Counted from the first letter of the stretch, positions 23,110 to 34,375 are shown. The stretch: 64,000 bases of DNA from Xanthostigma xanthostigma (GCA_963575645.1 OY754464.1:67802948-67866947), one strand, 5' to 3'. Program-made: numbers and translations. The notes: a model not told the origin generated them from the sequence alone.

Positions 23110-23361
23110 GCTACAGATCACTGAGTACACGAAGTTAAATTTTGCAGGGGGTCTCAATCATACAACGTATAGTGGTGTTTCATTAATCTCGAATAGAAAT
23201 GCAAATTCCACTTTAAAAATCACAAATCTTTCTTTATGATTGTTATCAAAGTCAAAGTAAAAAGAGTATCATTCCTTGACCTGTTACGAAATGAACAAAT
23301 TTTATTTGAGGGGGTGAGGATAACTCGGAAATTTGACCCCGTGTACTCAGTGATCTATAGC
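23110..23361. mobile_element. Small MITE inside the nest
   Basis: Inverted ends GCTACAGATCACTGAGTACA and its complement enclose about 250 bp. It sits directly beside copy A and within the outer element. It is non-coding. Confidence 0.6.
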
Positions 23362-23831
23362 ATGAACAAAAAAAAGTGTGGGACAAAAGATATCTTTTTC
23401 GCCCGAAGAATGCGACGCAATAAATAAAAATTGCGGTTGCCATTTAAAATTTCAGAGTTACTCCCTGTCCCCCCACAGGGGCAGCCCCCTTGGGAGACAT
23501 TTTTGATATCGAAAAATACATTACAGCGAGTTGAGCAGCTTTCATTCGAAACATTTTTCAAAAAAACTTGATCTCCTTGAGATATTCATACGTTGCGGGA
23601 CTTTTTGAACATTATGTATATATCGATATTTATTACGATACGCTGAATTAATGAAATTGCTGATTTCATTGCCTAGTTCACGAAATGAGTTGATAACTTG
23701 AGTTTTATTTGACTATTTCACGAATCAATTGAGTGAATAGTAAAACACAAAATATTAACATTTTGCGTTGTTAAATCTGATACATATATCCTATACTAAT
23801 ATATAAATCTGAAGAGTTTGTGTGTTTGAAC

Positions 23832-24382
23832 TAGTGATGTGCCGGATCGTTAAAAATGCATATCCGCGGATACGGATCTGAATACGGATATTTGGTTTCC
23901 AGATCCGCGGATACGGATACGGATCTTAACTTTCTTAGAGTACACGGCGGTAGATATTGCACATCGACCTTTGAAAAGAGACTATCTGTTATGGGAAAAA
24001 GTTATTGACTTCTTTAAGAGATAACTCTCATAACAGATTGTCTCTTCCCAAAGATCGATGTGCAATATCTCATTATAAAGATAGTTTTTTATTAGTACCT
24101 TTGAGTTATGTACTATTGGTATGGTACTCACTATACGATAAATTTTTGCAATATAAAGGTGCCAAATACGATTTTAAGAAATAAAAAATAATCTGAATGG
24201 AATTTAACAGTTTTTTATTATTACCTAATCACCTATATATATGTATATAAAATTTCATCTATGAATTGAAAATTAATAAGGTAAAAAATCCGTAAAAGAT
24301 CCGCCATAAAACTAACGGATACGGATACGGATCTTGTTTCTCTCTCGGAGCTCCGCGGATACGGTTATCCGGCACATCACTA
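23832..24382. mobile_element. hAT MITE, TAGTGATGTGCCGGAT family
   Basis: The ends TAGTGATGTGCCGGAT and ATCCGGCACATCACTA are exact inverted repeats, with several 'gcggatacggat' repeats near both ends. It is inserted in a Helitron. The flanking duplication is imperfect (…TTTGAAC and ACGAAC…). Confidence 0.8.
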
Positions 24383-24607
24383 ACGAACGCTCTAATCTCA
24401 GGAACTACTGGTTCCAATTGAAAAAATGTTTTTTTTGTTGGATAGCCCATTTATCGAGGAAGGCTATAGGCTATATAAAATCAGGCTACGACCACTAGGA
24501 GCGGAGCATTAATGAAAAATGTTGCAAAATGTATCTCAAAAGTAAGCTTATAGTCAGGTGAAATGCACTAACTAAATATACTCATATTAGCGTTGTCAGA
24601 ATACAAC

Positions 24608-24680
24608 GCCGGCTAGCTCAATCGGTAGAGCACACGACTGTCAATATCAGGGTCGTGGGTTCGAGCCCTAGGTTGGGCGA
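24608..24680 (+). tRNA. tRNA-like sequence, tRNA-Lys body with GTC anticodon (pseudogene)
   Basis: The D-arm (TAGCTCAATCGGTAGAGCA) and T-arm (GGGTTCGAGCCC) match the tRNA-Lys consensus and give A and B boxes. The anticodon loop reads CTGTCAA (GTC, Asp). The anticodon stem on either side does not pair and the acceptor stem is shortened, so folding as a tRNA is unlikely. A tRNA finder may call it Asp or a pseudogene. Confidence 0.6.
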
Positions 24681-25158
24681 ATATATTTTTATTTATTTTT
24701 TTTATTTTCTACATTGATTTCTTCTAAGGCTTACATTTAAATTTATTTTAATTTTATTTAATTAATTAAAAAAAAATATTAGTTAAAAAAAGTATAAATA
24801 CTGCTTTTTATCGACAAAAACTTTTGAACGGTAACTCCGATCATCATGAAATTTGGACACAACATTCATCTCGGTAAACTAAGATGAATGTGTGTACTCA
24901 TGTTCCTCCCTTCCCCATTCGTTCTTTTACACCCGGGTGAAACCAGACGGGACCGCTCGTAAAATATATTTTGATCAGTCAATAATTAATGACATACAAA
25001 TGTTTTCAGTTCATACATTTACATATTTACTTATTACTACATTTTTTATTTTTTTGTATATCAGAGTACTATGATCTTTAGATAGTTGTTATTATTCAAT
25101 TCACTAAACTTCAACACGGCATTTGTGTCGTCCGTGGCATGTCTTGAAGGGTTATATG

Positions 25159-25765
25159 TAGCGCTGTGTCCACATGACTCTTTATTGGGAGCTGGCTCCG
25201 TGCGCTCCGCTCACTAAAAAGAGTCACTCAGAGCGAGTCGTTCAAAGGAGCAACACTAGACAGTACGCACTACACAAGAGTGCAGACTGCAAATGTGTGA
25301 ACTGTCATTATACATGCTCAGGAGTCATGTAGCAGCATTGCACAATGCACAGCACAATACACCCACTCAGCTCTGAGCTCATTTTAATATTATGATTCTG
25401 ATATATTATAATAAAAGCTTAACAATAATAATGTTCATTGTTACAATATTATATCTTTGTCAACGACGTCAATGTGGATGGTTTAAGTCACTGTAAGCTT
25501 AGTACTATAACACTTACAGTGTGTCATTCAACATTAATTGACTGAGCAAAGATAACTCCGTACGTGCAAAATTCACTAGTGCCTCTATGGCCTGTGTTGT
25601 GTACTTGTGTGCGCTCTGTAAATGTGCGAATGCAACAGTACAGATTAGCTCAACACAGAGCAAGGGCGCTCGGAGTGAGTCATTCACAAAGAAAGAGCGA
25701 CTCGCTCCTCTCCGAGAAAGAAGTCGTTCATTATGAACGACTCGCTCAGGAGCGACACATCACTA
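25159..25765. mobile_element. hAT MITE, TAGYGMTGTGTC family
   Basis: It starts TAGCGCTGTGTCCACATGAC and ends CGACACATCACTA. It is flanked by GTTATATG (25151-25158) and GTTATGTG (25766-25773), an 8-bp duplication with one mismatch. Many 'gagcgagtcgttc'-type subterminal repeats are present. Confidence 0.8.
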
Positions 25766-25889
25766 GTTATGTGGTAGGAAGGGTATCCGGTGCTCTTTTA
25801 TACTAAACTTTTATCTCATTTAGTTTATGAATTGCACCTTTTTCACTTAGTAGAACTCGATCAATGAAAAAGAAAAATTGCGGTCGGGC

Positions 25890-26110
25890 ACATTATACAG
25901 GATGAGTCAGACCACCCGTATCGGTCGTTTTATTCGGAACCGGTTAGTCGTAGAGAGTTGTGTCAAAAATCTGTATTAGAAAAGCCCTAATGAAGAATGT
26001 AATGGTGATATTTTTTTCCCCCGGAAAAGTCGTCTTCCCTATTAGTTTGCTCCAGAATGTTAAGAACTCCGGAATTTTAAATGACACAATAGGCCGAAAA
26101 TGGTATTGTT
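25890..26110. repeat. Fragment resembling the outer nest family at 22213
   Basis: It carries the shared order 'aactccggaattttaaatg..' and a terminal-like 'tatacaggatgagtcagacc', but no opposite end. Assignment is tentative. Confidence 0.35.
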
Positions 26111-26244
26111 GAAAAGATCTTTGAAAAATAAGCAAGTTTTGTAAGACATTTTTTTTATTACTGCCACCCCTATTAAGTACCTAATATTTGTTTGAAATTA
26201 TTAAATTAACATGTCATATAAATATAATAACGAACTTAATTTTA

Positions 26245-26513
26245 GAAGTCGGCATTTAAAACCTAGTTACCTAATTAAACAATGCCACAATAAGTTTTCA
26301 ATAATTGCATTTTTTTTGTTGGAAACAACTTAGAGGTGCTCATAGCTAATCTAGAAGAGCTCATCAGTGTTTAAAAGTAAATTTAAGGCAGTTTAAACAT
26401 TAATTGTGACATTGTTTAATTAGGTAACTAGATTTTAAATGCCGACTTTTATTATGATTCTGGGGGGGGGGGCAATTACCCTCTTTACCCCCCATATCTA
26501 CGCCCTTGTTCGG
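26245..26513. repeat. Fold-back element plus CAAGGGCGTAGATAT terminus
   Basis: Inverted arms around AGTCGGCATTTAAAACC and GGTTTTAAATGCCGACT-like sequence (26249-26286 and 26413-26449) enclose about 130 bp. They are followed by a G-run and 'ccccccatatctacgcccttg', the terminus of the family at 63637-63903. Confidence 0.55.
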
Positions 26514-26546
26514 TGGTATCTGTTATGAAGTTATCTCAAGGAGTTA

Positions 26547-26801
26547 GGCCCGCTACACGCGAGGCTGGTTTGGTTACAAGCTGGATTTCAAAATTTAAAC
26601 CGTGGCTATTTTCGTGCTATTTTTAGTGCTGGCTTTTGTCAAGAGCCAATCAGAAAAGAGTATCTTGTCACGTGGGGCTTTACGGGCAAACGTCGTAAAT
26701 AAACATGGCCAGCACATAAAAATTATTACAAAATCCAGCGTCACAGCACGCTTGGAATCTAGCAACGAATCTAGCGGCAAAACCAGCGTCGTGTGCAGCG
26801 G
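26547..26801. mobile_element. PIF/Harbinger MITE with TTA duplication
   Basis: The ends GGCCCGCTACACGCGAGGCT and the complement of GACGCTGGTT…CAGCGG match the 57780 family. TTA flanks both sides (26544-26546, 26802-26804). Confidence 0.65.
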
Positions 26802-26947
26802 TTAACATTTAAAACTGATATTCCAGTTTTTTGTCGGCCATCTTAAAACTGGCAGGTTTTTTAATACGATCAATTTTTTATTTCAAAATATTATGTTAGT
26901 CGTCCTCAACAAAAAAAAAATGCCTGCGAACTTAATATACGTCTTAT

Positions 26948-29175
26948 AGCCCGGTCAAAATAGACATTGAGCCTTGCATAAATTCACAACAAGCTGAAAA
27001 TTTACAGGCACGTAAGGGATACCACTCTAATGAAATCCTGAAAAATCCCCATTGATCCCGTGTGTGCAAAAATTTTTATTCAAGGTCAAAGGTCACAAAA
27101 ATGGGTTTTTTGTTTTTTTTAGTCAAACGGTTAGTTTTACGATAAAAATAGCTCAGACTAAAATTGTAAATCAGGTCATTAGCTACTAAAATTGTCCTTA
27201 TAATTTTTTCTCTAAGATCTACCATTTCTGAGAAAAAAGGCCATTCGAAAGTTAGCTGGAGCTGTATTCTCCATAATATGCATGACTACGCTGTCTCTGA
27301 ACATTACTGGACGCGTAATATAGTAAAATTTTAAGTTTGCGTGACTAATATATTTATAATAAACGAGGAAGGTTTGTGTATATAATTTGTAAATATTTTT
27401 TACAAAATGGCTGAGCTACGACGGTGTTTTGTCAAAGACTACATAGTAAAAAACAGAGTCGCTCTCTGCCTTTCGCTTTTTCTCCACTTGCTTCTTCTAA
27501 ACTACGTTTCGGATTTTGAAACGGTTCTTACTAATAGAAAAAGCGATAAAGGAGGAATGTTTGTGTATATAATTTGCCATCATCAACGTCACTACATAGT
27601 ATAAAACAAAGTCGCATTTTGCCTCTGTAGTTTTTTATTTTGTACATAATGGCTAAACTATATATGTAATATATATATAGATAGACCATTTTGTGAAAAA
27701 TATTTACAAATTATATACACAAATCATTCTCGTTTACATCTCTTTCTATTAGTGAAAACCGTTTCAAAATACGGAACGTGGTTTAGAAGAAGTAAGCGAA
27801 GAAAAAGACAGATGTAGACAGCGACTCTGTTTTTTACTATGTAGTCTTTGACAAAACACCGCCGTAGTTCAACAAATTTATAAAAAATATTTACAAATTC
27901 TATACACAAGTCTTCCTCGGTTAGCGCTCTTTCTATTAGTGAAAACCGTTTCAAAATCCGGAACGTGGTTTAGAAGAAGTAAGCGGAGAAACAGGCAGAC
28001 GAAAACAGGGACTTTGTTTTATACTTTGTAGTGGTTGTTTTCATTTCTTTTCTAGCATATCAACGTTGCCGGAATCTTTGGGTGGATATTCCCTCTATAT
28101 TCGTTAAATGGGCCCATCAATTAACAATAAATGTTCACCCATTAAGCTCTGTCAATTTTGATATTTGTTTGTTTGTCTTTCTTCCCAAATGCAGGTTTTG
28201 GAACAAGTAGGTCCCAGCTACGACGCAACCCACTGAATATATTAAATTATATATATATTGTGGAAGGTAATTGAATTCTCTACAACTCCCTCTCAATAAA
28301 TTTCTTTCTCAGATGAATAGTTTAGACGACATGAAGGAATGTTTGATGAAAAATAGAAGGTAAAAGTTTTTTTTCGAAAACTCACTTTTCTGGGGCGTGT
28401 AGCTAAAAAACGGTTGAGTATTTGAAAAAAGTGTACAGAACAAAATCTGTATACAATTTTATGAGATTTAATTTGGTATAAGAATTTTTTCCCATGCGAC
28501 GTACCGTTTTTGAGTCCTAAGCTAAAACCCCAAAAGTGGTACCTTCTTGGTGCTCCCCTCCCTCCGGCTCACCTCCTAAACGTCAGGACTTTTGGTATGT
28601 TTACTCCGTAAGGACCCTGAATAAGTTTCTGAAGGAATCGCTTAGGTCCCTGCTCACGCATTCTACACCCCCTTTTGAGAAGATAATTATGGAAGTAGAA
28701 ATGAAGAAGCAGAAGAAGCTCAATAAGACCTGATTTACCACTAAAACAGATCGTGGAGTATGCCTACCGGGGAAACTTCGTTACAAAAAACGTAGCTCGT
28801 ACACTACCTTATAGGTGGCGTGAAAAATTGTGCATTTTATGGAGAATACAGCTCCAGCTAACTTTCGAATGGCCTTTTTTCTCAGAAATGGTAGATCTTA
28901 GAGAAAAAATTATATGGACAATTTTAGTAGCTAATGACCTGATTTACAATTTTAGTCTGAGCTATTTTTATCGTAAAACTAACCGTTTGACTAAAAAAAA
29001 CAAAAAACCCATTTTTGTGACCTTTGACCTTGAATAAAATTTTTTGCACACACGGGATCAATGGGGACTTTTCAGGATTTCATTAGAGTGGTATCCCTTA
29101 CGTGCCTGTAAATTTTCAGCTTGTTGTGAATTTATGCAAGGGTACCCCTATTTTTTATGCTAATTTGACCGGGCT
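26948..29175. mobile_element. 2.2-kb element with about 330-bp terminal inverted repeats
   Basis: The arms 26948-27281 and 28826-29175 are close inverted copies starting AGCCCGGTCAAA. The centre holds converging repeat units (27368-28035) and a possible small exon at about 28313-28351, between a 'tttctttctcag' acceptor-like string and 'ggtaaaag'. Long inverted repeats beginning AG are usual for Polintons, but the flanks do not give a clean 6-bp duplication. The class stays open. Confidence 0.7.
27368..28035. repeat. Three diverged 150-bp repeat units, one direct and two inverted
   Basis: A unit beginning near 27368 is repeated in opposite orientation at about 27715-27880 and 27885-28035. Forward and inverted units can encode similar peptides: LRRCFVKDYIVKNRVA appears in both the plus frame at 27407 and the minus frame ending at 27724. 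I recognise no protein family. Confidence 0.55.
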
Positions 29176-29194
29176 ATTATCTAATCTATGATTT

Positions 29195-29590
29195 ATTCAA
29201 ATAAATAAAATTATCGACCAATTTTTTCAGACTGTATATTGATAAAAAATTATGAAACTATAATTCAATAAATGACGTTTCGGTCGGGATTTGGATCTCT
29301 TCAGAAATAATCCAAAAAATATAAAAATGAATTAGTACCTACCTCTCTACTTATTTTCTAATGGAATTAAATTTTTTTTTTATTTTTAAAATATTAATGA
29401 AAATTTTAATCTTAATTCTATATTAGGAAATAAGTAGATACTAATTCATTTTTATATTTTTTAGATTATTTCTGAAAAAGATCCAAATCCGGGCCGAAAC
29501 TTCATCTATTGAATTATAATTTTTTGTCAATATACAGTCTGAAAAAATTGGTCGATAATTTTATTTATTTGAGGAGTTCTATTCAGACGT
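29195..29590. repeat. Fold-back MITE, AACGTCTGAAT family, copy 3
   Basis: A full-length palindrome with AAATAAAATTATCGACCAAT at both ends, meeting near 29390. Same family as 4497-4890. Confidence 0.75.
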
Positions 29591-30268
29591 TAATCTAAGA
29601 TTTGATTTCTGTGATCAATAAATTTATTGATTATTATTATTATTATTTAATATTTATTAATAAAGTTTTATTTATATGTATTATGCATGGTATTTAATTC
29701 TGACCGTTAAACCATAACTACACAAGTATTTTCATTATAATTAAGTGACCTATCATGTAGATAATTTAACAGTGATCATATTTTTAAAAAAATTAGCTCT
29801 AAAAAATCGCCTGTGACAGACGAATGGACGGACACCGAACTGATTCCATACTTGTTCCGTTTTGTACGAAACACTAAAAATAATGAGCTCAGTGAATAAC
29901 ATCTATAATTTTACGTGTTAAAACCCTATTTATTACAAGGGAGCAATTCACCAACCTCTAAATCTTAAAGGAAAATAGTGTAATTTTAATCACGTGCCAT
30001 TGTTTGGTCATCACTGACCTGGTACATGCAGGGCACAGCTGATGTTATGATTTATATATCGTTTACGGTTTTCTGCGTGCGTTATATAATGCAATAACCT
30101 CTCTACCTGCCCAGTACCACCACATTGCCTATACCTACCCCACGTATGAACTTAATATAATATACACGTTGCATTCATGTACCGTGCTACAGGCAATTTC
30201 ATATGTCTGTGACTATTTTGAATATTTAAAAATATTTAAGTAAATATGATACGCCATTTTTGAATTAT
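29591..30268. other. Unassigned; short (TTA)n tract
   Basis: A (TTA)n run lies at about 29625-29650. Nothing else is recognised. Confidence 0.35.
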
Positions 30269-30923
30269 GTTTTTGACGTGATAACGTCTTATAAATTGAT
30301 GAATCACCAATCTCATAAATTGATAAAACACCGGCTGCATGCACGAAAAAGTGTAACGTTCCTAACGCGTAACGTTCCGCCTGACCCTGTGCGTGCTTTT
30401 TGCTAATTTCTCGCTCAATTTAAATCAGATCGGTTTGAAACCAGTCTTAAACGAAAGAGGAGAACATTTTACATAGATTTCGTATAACAGAATTTGCCTA
30501 AAAAGTTTTTTTATACAAATTTATATAGAAAAATAGCTGTATAAAATATAAATGCAATGTTGTCTAATGCATGGCGCGACGCGGTCGGTCGTCTTTGTTT
30601 GCCGTACATGGAAATTAGAATATAACGTATGTCTTGTCTTAACATGAAAACGGCTGCATTTCTAATGTTTAATTCAATTTTTTGACATTAGTATTTTGTG
30701 AAATGCAACGCCTTCTAAGTTAAGTATTGGAATAACTAATTATTATTAGAACATAATACTTTGACAGTTGCAAACGTCACTTTTGACATTTCCTATCATT
30801 CCGACACCAAGGATAAGCGGATTGAAACCAAATTTTGGGAGGTTTAGGTTATGTATTACGGAATACGTTATCACGTAAAACTATCGTCCGTAAACCGACT
30901 TTACAGACAACCAATTTTTTTTT
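30269..30923. mobile_element. TTTGACGTGATAACGTC-family element, copy B
   Basis: Nearly identical to 22440-23104, with a few short indels: copy B lacks a small duplicated 'gtcgtaacgttactaacg' segment. It is non-coding. Confidence 0.75.
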
Positions 30924-31084
30924 CTATTGTAATATATAGCTGCCTCAACCGTGCTAACAGTCCAACCGTAGTTGAGTGAGGCACGCTTCATATAACTACA
31001 CTAACATTCAAAGAGTTTATCATTATAGTATGTTTCATTTAATGGAGCGGCAGAACAATGAAACAATGTAAAGCGTACATAAAC

Positions 31085-31245
31085 ACTCGTTTACCAACAT
31101 GAATGATGTGTCAAATTTCATGATCGGAGCGTGATATTATATAGCCTATAGCCTTCCTCGATAAATGGGCTATCCAACAAAAAGAATTTTTTTCAATTCG
31201 AACCAGTAGTTCCTGAGATTAGCGCGTTCAACCAAACAAACAAAA
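31085..31245 (-). mobile_element. Helitron 5'-end fragment
   Basis: On the minus strand it has 'gcgctaatctcaggaactac', the 'ggatagcccatttatcgagg' block, then a diverged short interior. There is no tRNA-like core and no CTAG end. Confidence 0.65.
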
Positions 31246-31469
31246 AATATTGATTTTTTTGCTTTATCCCCCCCCCCAGAAAAATAAAATATCTACGCCC
31301 TTGTGTAACTAATGATGCAAAACAATGCTGATTTGAGTAAACAAATTTCTAATTTTCTGCAGCGTTCTCTCTTTCTCTCTTAACTGAGGACACTTTCACT
31401 TATGGCAAGCATGGGCACTAGCATTCTCTAGTTACTTTTATCTCTATGGATTCGGGATATAGTGCGTAC

Positions 31470-32038
31470 TAGTGATGTCGATTATCGTTACTTTTAACTA
31501 TTCGTTATTACTCGGTACTTTGGTATTAAGTAATCATTTCAACTACTCGTTACTTTGATTACTTAGGTTACATACTAGTGATGTCGATTATCGTTACTTT
31601 TATGTATTCGTTACTACTATAGGTACTTGGGTATTAAGTAATCATTTCAACTACTGGTTACTTTGATTACTTAAGTTACATACATAAAATGTAGTACGTA
31701 GTGTCTGAACCAACAAATAATTAATTATTGCGTATAAAAACGTACTGAATAAAATAAATATCGACACAATTAATTTTGCTAAGGGCTATTGATATCGGCG
31801 GCATATTTATGTTATACGTATCAGCGACTCCTTTGTAGTGCTCCGAAATCTTAAGGTTCGCAGGAACTCAATGAATATCCTTATACTCGCATAATAAAAT
31901 AATCAATAGTAATCAATAATCAATAGTAATCATTCAAGTAAAAGTAACGATTTACTTTTCAAATCGGTAATCGTTACTTCGGGTATTCTAGAGTAACGAG
32001 TAGTTTCGTATCGTATCGTTACTTTGTCGACATCTCTA
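31470..32038. mobile_element. hAT MITE with exact 8-bp duplication and an internal tandem duplication
   Basis: It starts TAGTGATGTCGATTATCG and ends TCGACATCTCTA, flanked by GTGCGTAC at 31462-31469 and 32039-32046. The first 100 bp or so is repeated in tandem (31470-31572 and 31575-31685), so the left terminus occurs twice. Confidence 0.9.
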
Positions 32039-32046
32039 GTGCGTAC

Positions 32047-32956
32047 GAAACACTCGGCGTATGTTGACACACACATGGAGTCGCGCAGACAAGTTCGCCT
32101 CATAATGTGGAGCCGCCTAACACGCACACATACATACGTATGATGTTGTGGAACGGGTGCATGGTGCTGCGGTAGAGTGCACACATGGCACACTGCGATA
32201 CTGGCACTAATAAATATATATTATGGGCACGCTGTTAAATAGAGCTGGCCAACAACACTGGAAATTGGAATCAAAAGGCTACAGGAAACATAATTAAGTT
32301 TACAGTGGTATTTTGTGACACGGAGATATTGTCATAGTTTCAAAAATGATGCCAAGCTGTGTAGGACATTGTGAAACGTGTAGATTTTATGTCAGGGTCA
32401 GACCCCCCATCTATCCAACACAAAAAAGTATGTGTCGTATTCTATGAATGGATACTACATTAATAATTTCGTCGGTGGGTACGGAAACGTGATTGAAATC
32501 AGTACAAAATTGGTAATAGTAAAAAATATTAATTTCGATTTTCGAATCGACAGCATAATATATATTTTCAAAAATTCAAATCCCTATATTATTAAACGAG
32601 CTAATCTTGTATCTACCTATGTATCTATGTACCTATGTACCTATGTCCCTAAATATTTTCTCGAAAACGGCCCTAACGATTTGGATGAAATTTACTGAAA
32701 AGGGAGTTTGGGGGGCAAAAAATCGTTTTAGCTAGGTCTCATCTCTCGAAAAAATCGTTTTCTTACAAATTTTATCATTATAAAAATCAATTTTTTGACG
32801 TATGAAAATACTTAAATATTGTAAGTAGGTTTTGGAATTTTATACAATGAAACAATTGTTTTTAAAATATTATGACAGTTAATCTTTAATTACTATCCAA
32901 GTGAGACTTAATTAAAATAAATACGTATTTGAAAGAAAGTTATAAACAATTATTAT
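32047..32956. other. Unassigned; 8-bp minisatellite and a common insect repeat motif
   Basis: Repeats of the type ACCTATGT occur at about 32614-32652. The following 'cggccctaacgatttggatg' string is a motif I associate with a common insect repeat. No boundaries can be drawn. Confidence 0.35.
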
Positions 32957-33998
32957 TATTGGGTTTTGACATGCTCACTCCTGACATCTGGTGGCTAACA
33001 TAAAAAATAAAATGTGAATGCATTTAGTCGATCTATCATCTGTGAACAGTACTCCATTCGTACTTTTAAATTCTTAAAAAATGAAATAAATAAAAAGTTT
33101 TGAAAATAACTGCAGTTAAAAAATCAATGAAAGTTTGCTCTGCACATTTTAAAAGATGATTTTATGTTTTCAAGTAAGTACTATACAACTGTAACGTTAC
33201 TATTATATTATAACCTCATAGTTATAATATACAGTTTGTTTATTATTAATATTTTTATCTACAGATACTGCTAAAAAACAGCATTTAAAAGAAAATAAAT
33301 GCTATAAGTACCTTCAGTCAATTTACCTGGGAAAAAAAACACAGCTACTGATGAGAACCGTAGGATACAGAGGAACAAGAGAAAAGAAGAACAAAAAATT
33401 TAATTTGGAAAATAAAGATTCAGTACATCAAACATCAATGAAAATTATAATAAATTGTAACTAAAACTAATTTTTTAGTGAAATAATTACTTTGATTGTC
33501 GTTATGATCATCATCATAAATTTCATTATTATCTTAGTTTTCAACAATAAGACTATCATCATTTTCTTTATTGCCTAATTCATACAATAATTGAATCCTA
33601 TGGTTCTGATCAGTAGCTGTGTTTTTTCCCAGACAAATTGACTGAAGGTATAGCATTTTCTTTCAAATCCTGTTTTTTTAGCAGTATCTGTAGATAAAAA
33701 AATTAATTATAGACAATAAATTATGTATTATATTAAAACTAGGTATATGAGGTTATATAGTATAATAGTAACGTTACACTTGTATACTTACTTGATAACA
33801 TAAAATCATCTTTTTAAGCAAACGTTCATTGATTTTTTAAGTTCAGTTATTTTCAAAGCTTTTTATTTATTTCATTTTACAAGAATTTAAAAGTACGAAT
33901 GGAGTACTGTTCACAGATGATAGATCGACTAAATGCAGTCACATTTTATTTTTTATGTTAGCCACCAGATGTCAGGAGTGAGCAGTCAAAGCCCAATA
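32957..33998. mobile_element. P-element-like fold-back element with THAP exon remnant
   Basis: Arms of about 400 bp (32957-33360 and 33600-33998) are inverted copies. The left arm carries a THAP-like peptide and splice-like signals; the right arm carries a diverged version. THAP domains are the DNA-binding part of P-type transposases, so this looks like a fold-back derivative of a P relative. No clear target duplication was seen. Confidence 0.6.
33127..33174 (+). pseudogene. THAP-domain exon fragment
   Basis: The plus strand reads MKVCSAHFK, then after a one-base shift DDFMFS, then GTAAGT. THAP domains end with the pattern V-C-S-x-H-F-x-x-x-D-F, and a donor site at this point is plausible. 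An acceptor-like 'tatttttatctacag' follows at about 33265. The frameshift and the tiny size make it a remnant. The match is short, so chance is not excluded. Confidence 0.4.
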
Positions 33999-34067
33999 GG
34001 TGAGTAATTTTAATAAATAAATTTTTAACCTAAATTTGAAGCGAAAGATGCAATATCATAGATCAAG

Positions 34068-34235
34068 ATGACGGCGAATCAGTTTTACAAGTACCGGATT
34101 GCCATAAGGGCCGACAATCCTCTCCACAAAGGAGTCAAACTGTTTCAGCAATATTATCTTATTGCTCCACAAAAGGAAGCGAAGCTTCCCCAGAGAACCT
34201 ACGGTTCTTATATGGAGAGCCGAAGGCTCGACTAG
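34068..34235 (+). pseudogene. Helitron Rep/helicase N-terminal remnant (Helitron_like_N)
   Basis: The 55-residue frame starts MTANQFYKYRIAIRADNPLH and continues KGVKLFQQYY. Helitron_like_N domains show the same order: M-T-x-x-(D/Q)-(F/Y)-(Y/F)-x-Y-R, a short acidic-polar loop, then (R/K)-L-F-Q-Q-(Y/F). After about residue 32 the similarity stops and the frame enters short palindromes (34180-34375). This is a fragment of an autonomous element, not an active enzyme. It shows that a Rep/helicase-bearing Helitron once existed in the lineage. Confidence 0.5.
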
Positions 34236-34375
34236 TGTTGTAAGACTGTAACAAATGTGGAGACGTAGGCTCCACAAAGGGAAGCGACAGAGAACCTACG
34301 GTTCTCAAAGTTTTGGCGATATCAGCATATCAGTATTTTATTTAACTTTCCGAGCAAAGCTCGGTCACCCAGGTA
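34176..34375. repeat. Cluster of short tri-loop palindromes
   Basis: In 200 bases there are GAAGCGAAGCTTC, GAACCTACGGTTC (twice), GAGCCGAAGGCTC, GGAGACGTAGGCTCC and CCGAGCAAAGCTCGG. Each is a 5-6 bp stem with a short loop. Function unknown. Confidence 0.6.

Larger units (their letters stand above)
22213..23610. mobile_element. Composite nest: outer element with GTATTCAAAAAGTCCCGC ends
   Basis: The outer inverted arms run about 22213-22438 and 23362-23610. Both carry the terminal GTATTCAAAAAGTCCCGC and an 'aaattttaaatggcaaccgcaa' block. Two further elements fill the middle (22440-23104 and 23110-23361). The superfamily is not certain, since no target duplication could be read. Confidence 0.7.
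23789..24958 (+). mobile_element. Helitron with tRNA-like core, copy 2, split by a hAT element
   Basis: The 5' end TCCTATACTAATATATAAA and the 3' end GACGGGACCGCTCG correspond to the family termini, with the final CTAG mutated to CTCG. A hAT element occupies 23832-24382. A tRNA-like sequence lies at 24608-24680. Sequence on both sides of the hAT aligns to the intact copy at 41021. Confidence 0.82.

Noticed and set aside
24608..24680. Functional tRNA-Asp(GTC) gene
   Set aside because: The anticodon stem does not pair, the body is tRNA-Lys-like, and it repeats at the same place within Helitron copies.
26948..29175. Definite Polinton/Maverick
   Set aside because: AG-type termini fit, but no polymerase, integrase or capsid frame is present and the flanks do not give a clear 6-bp duplication.
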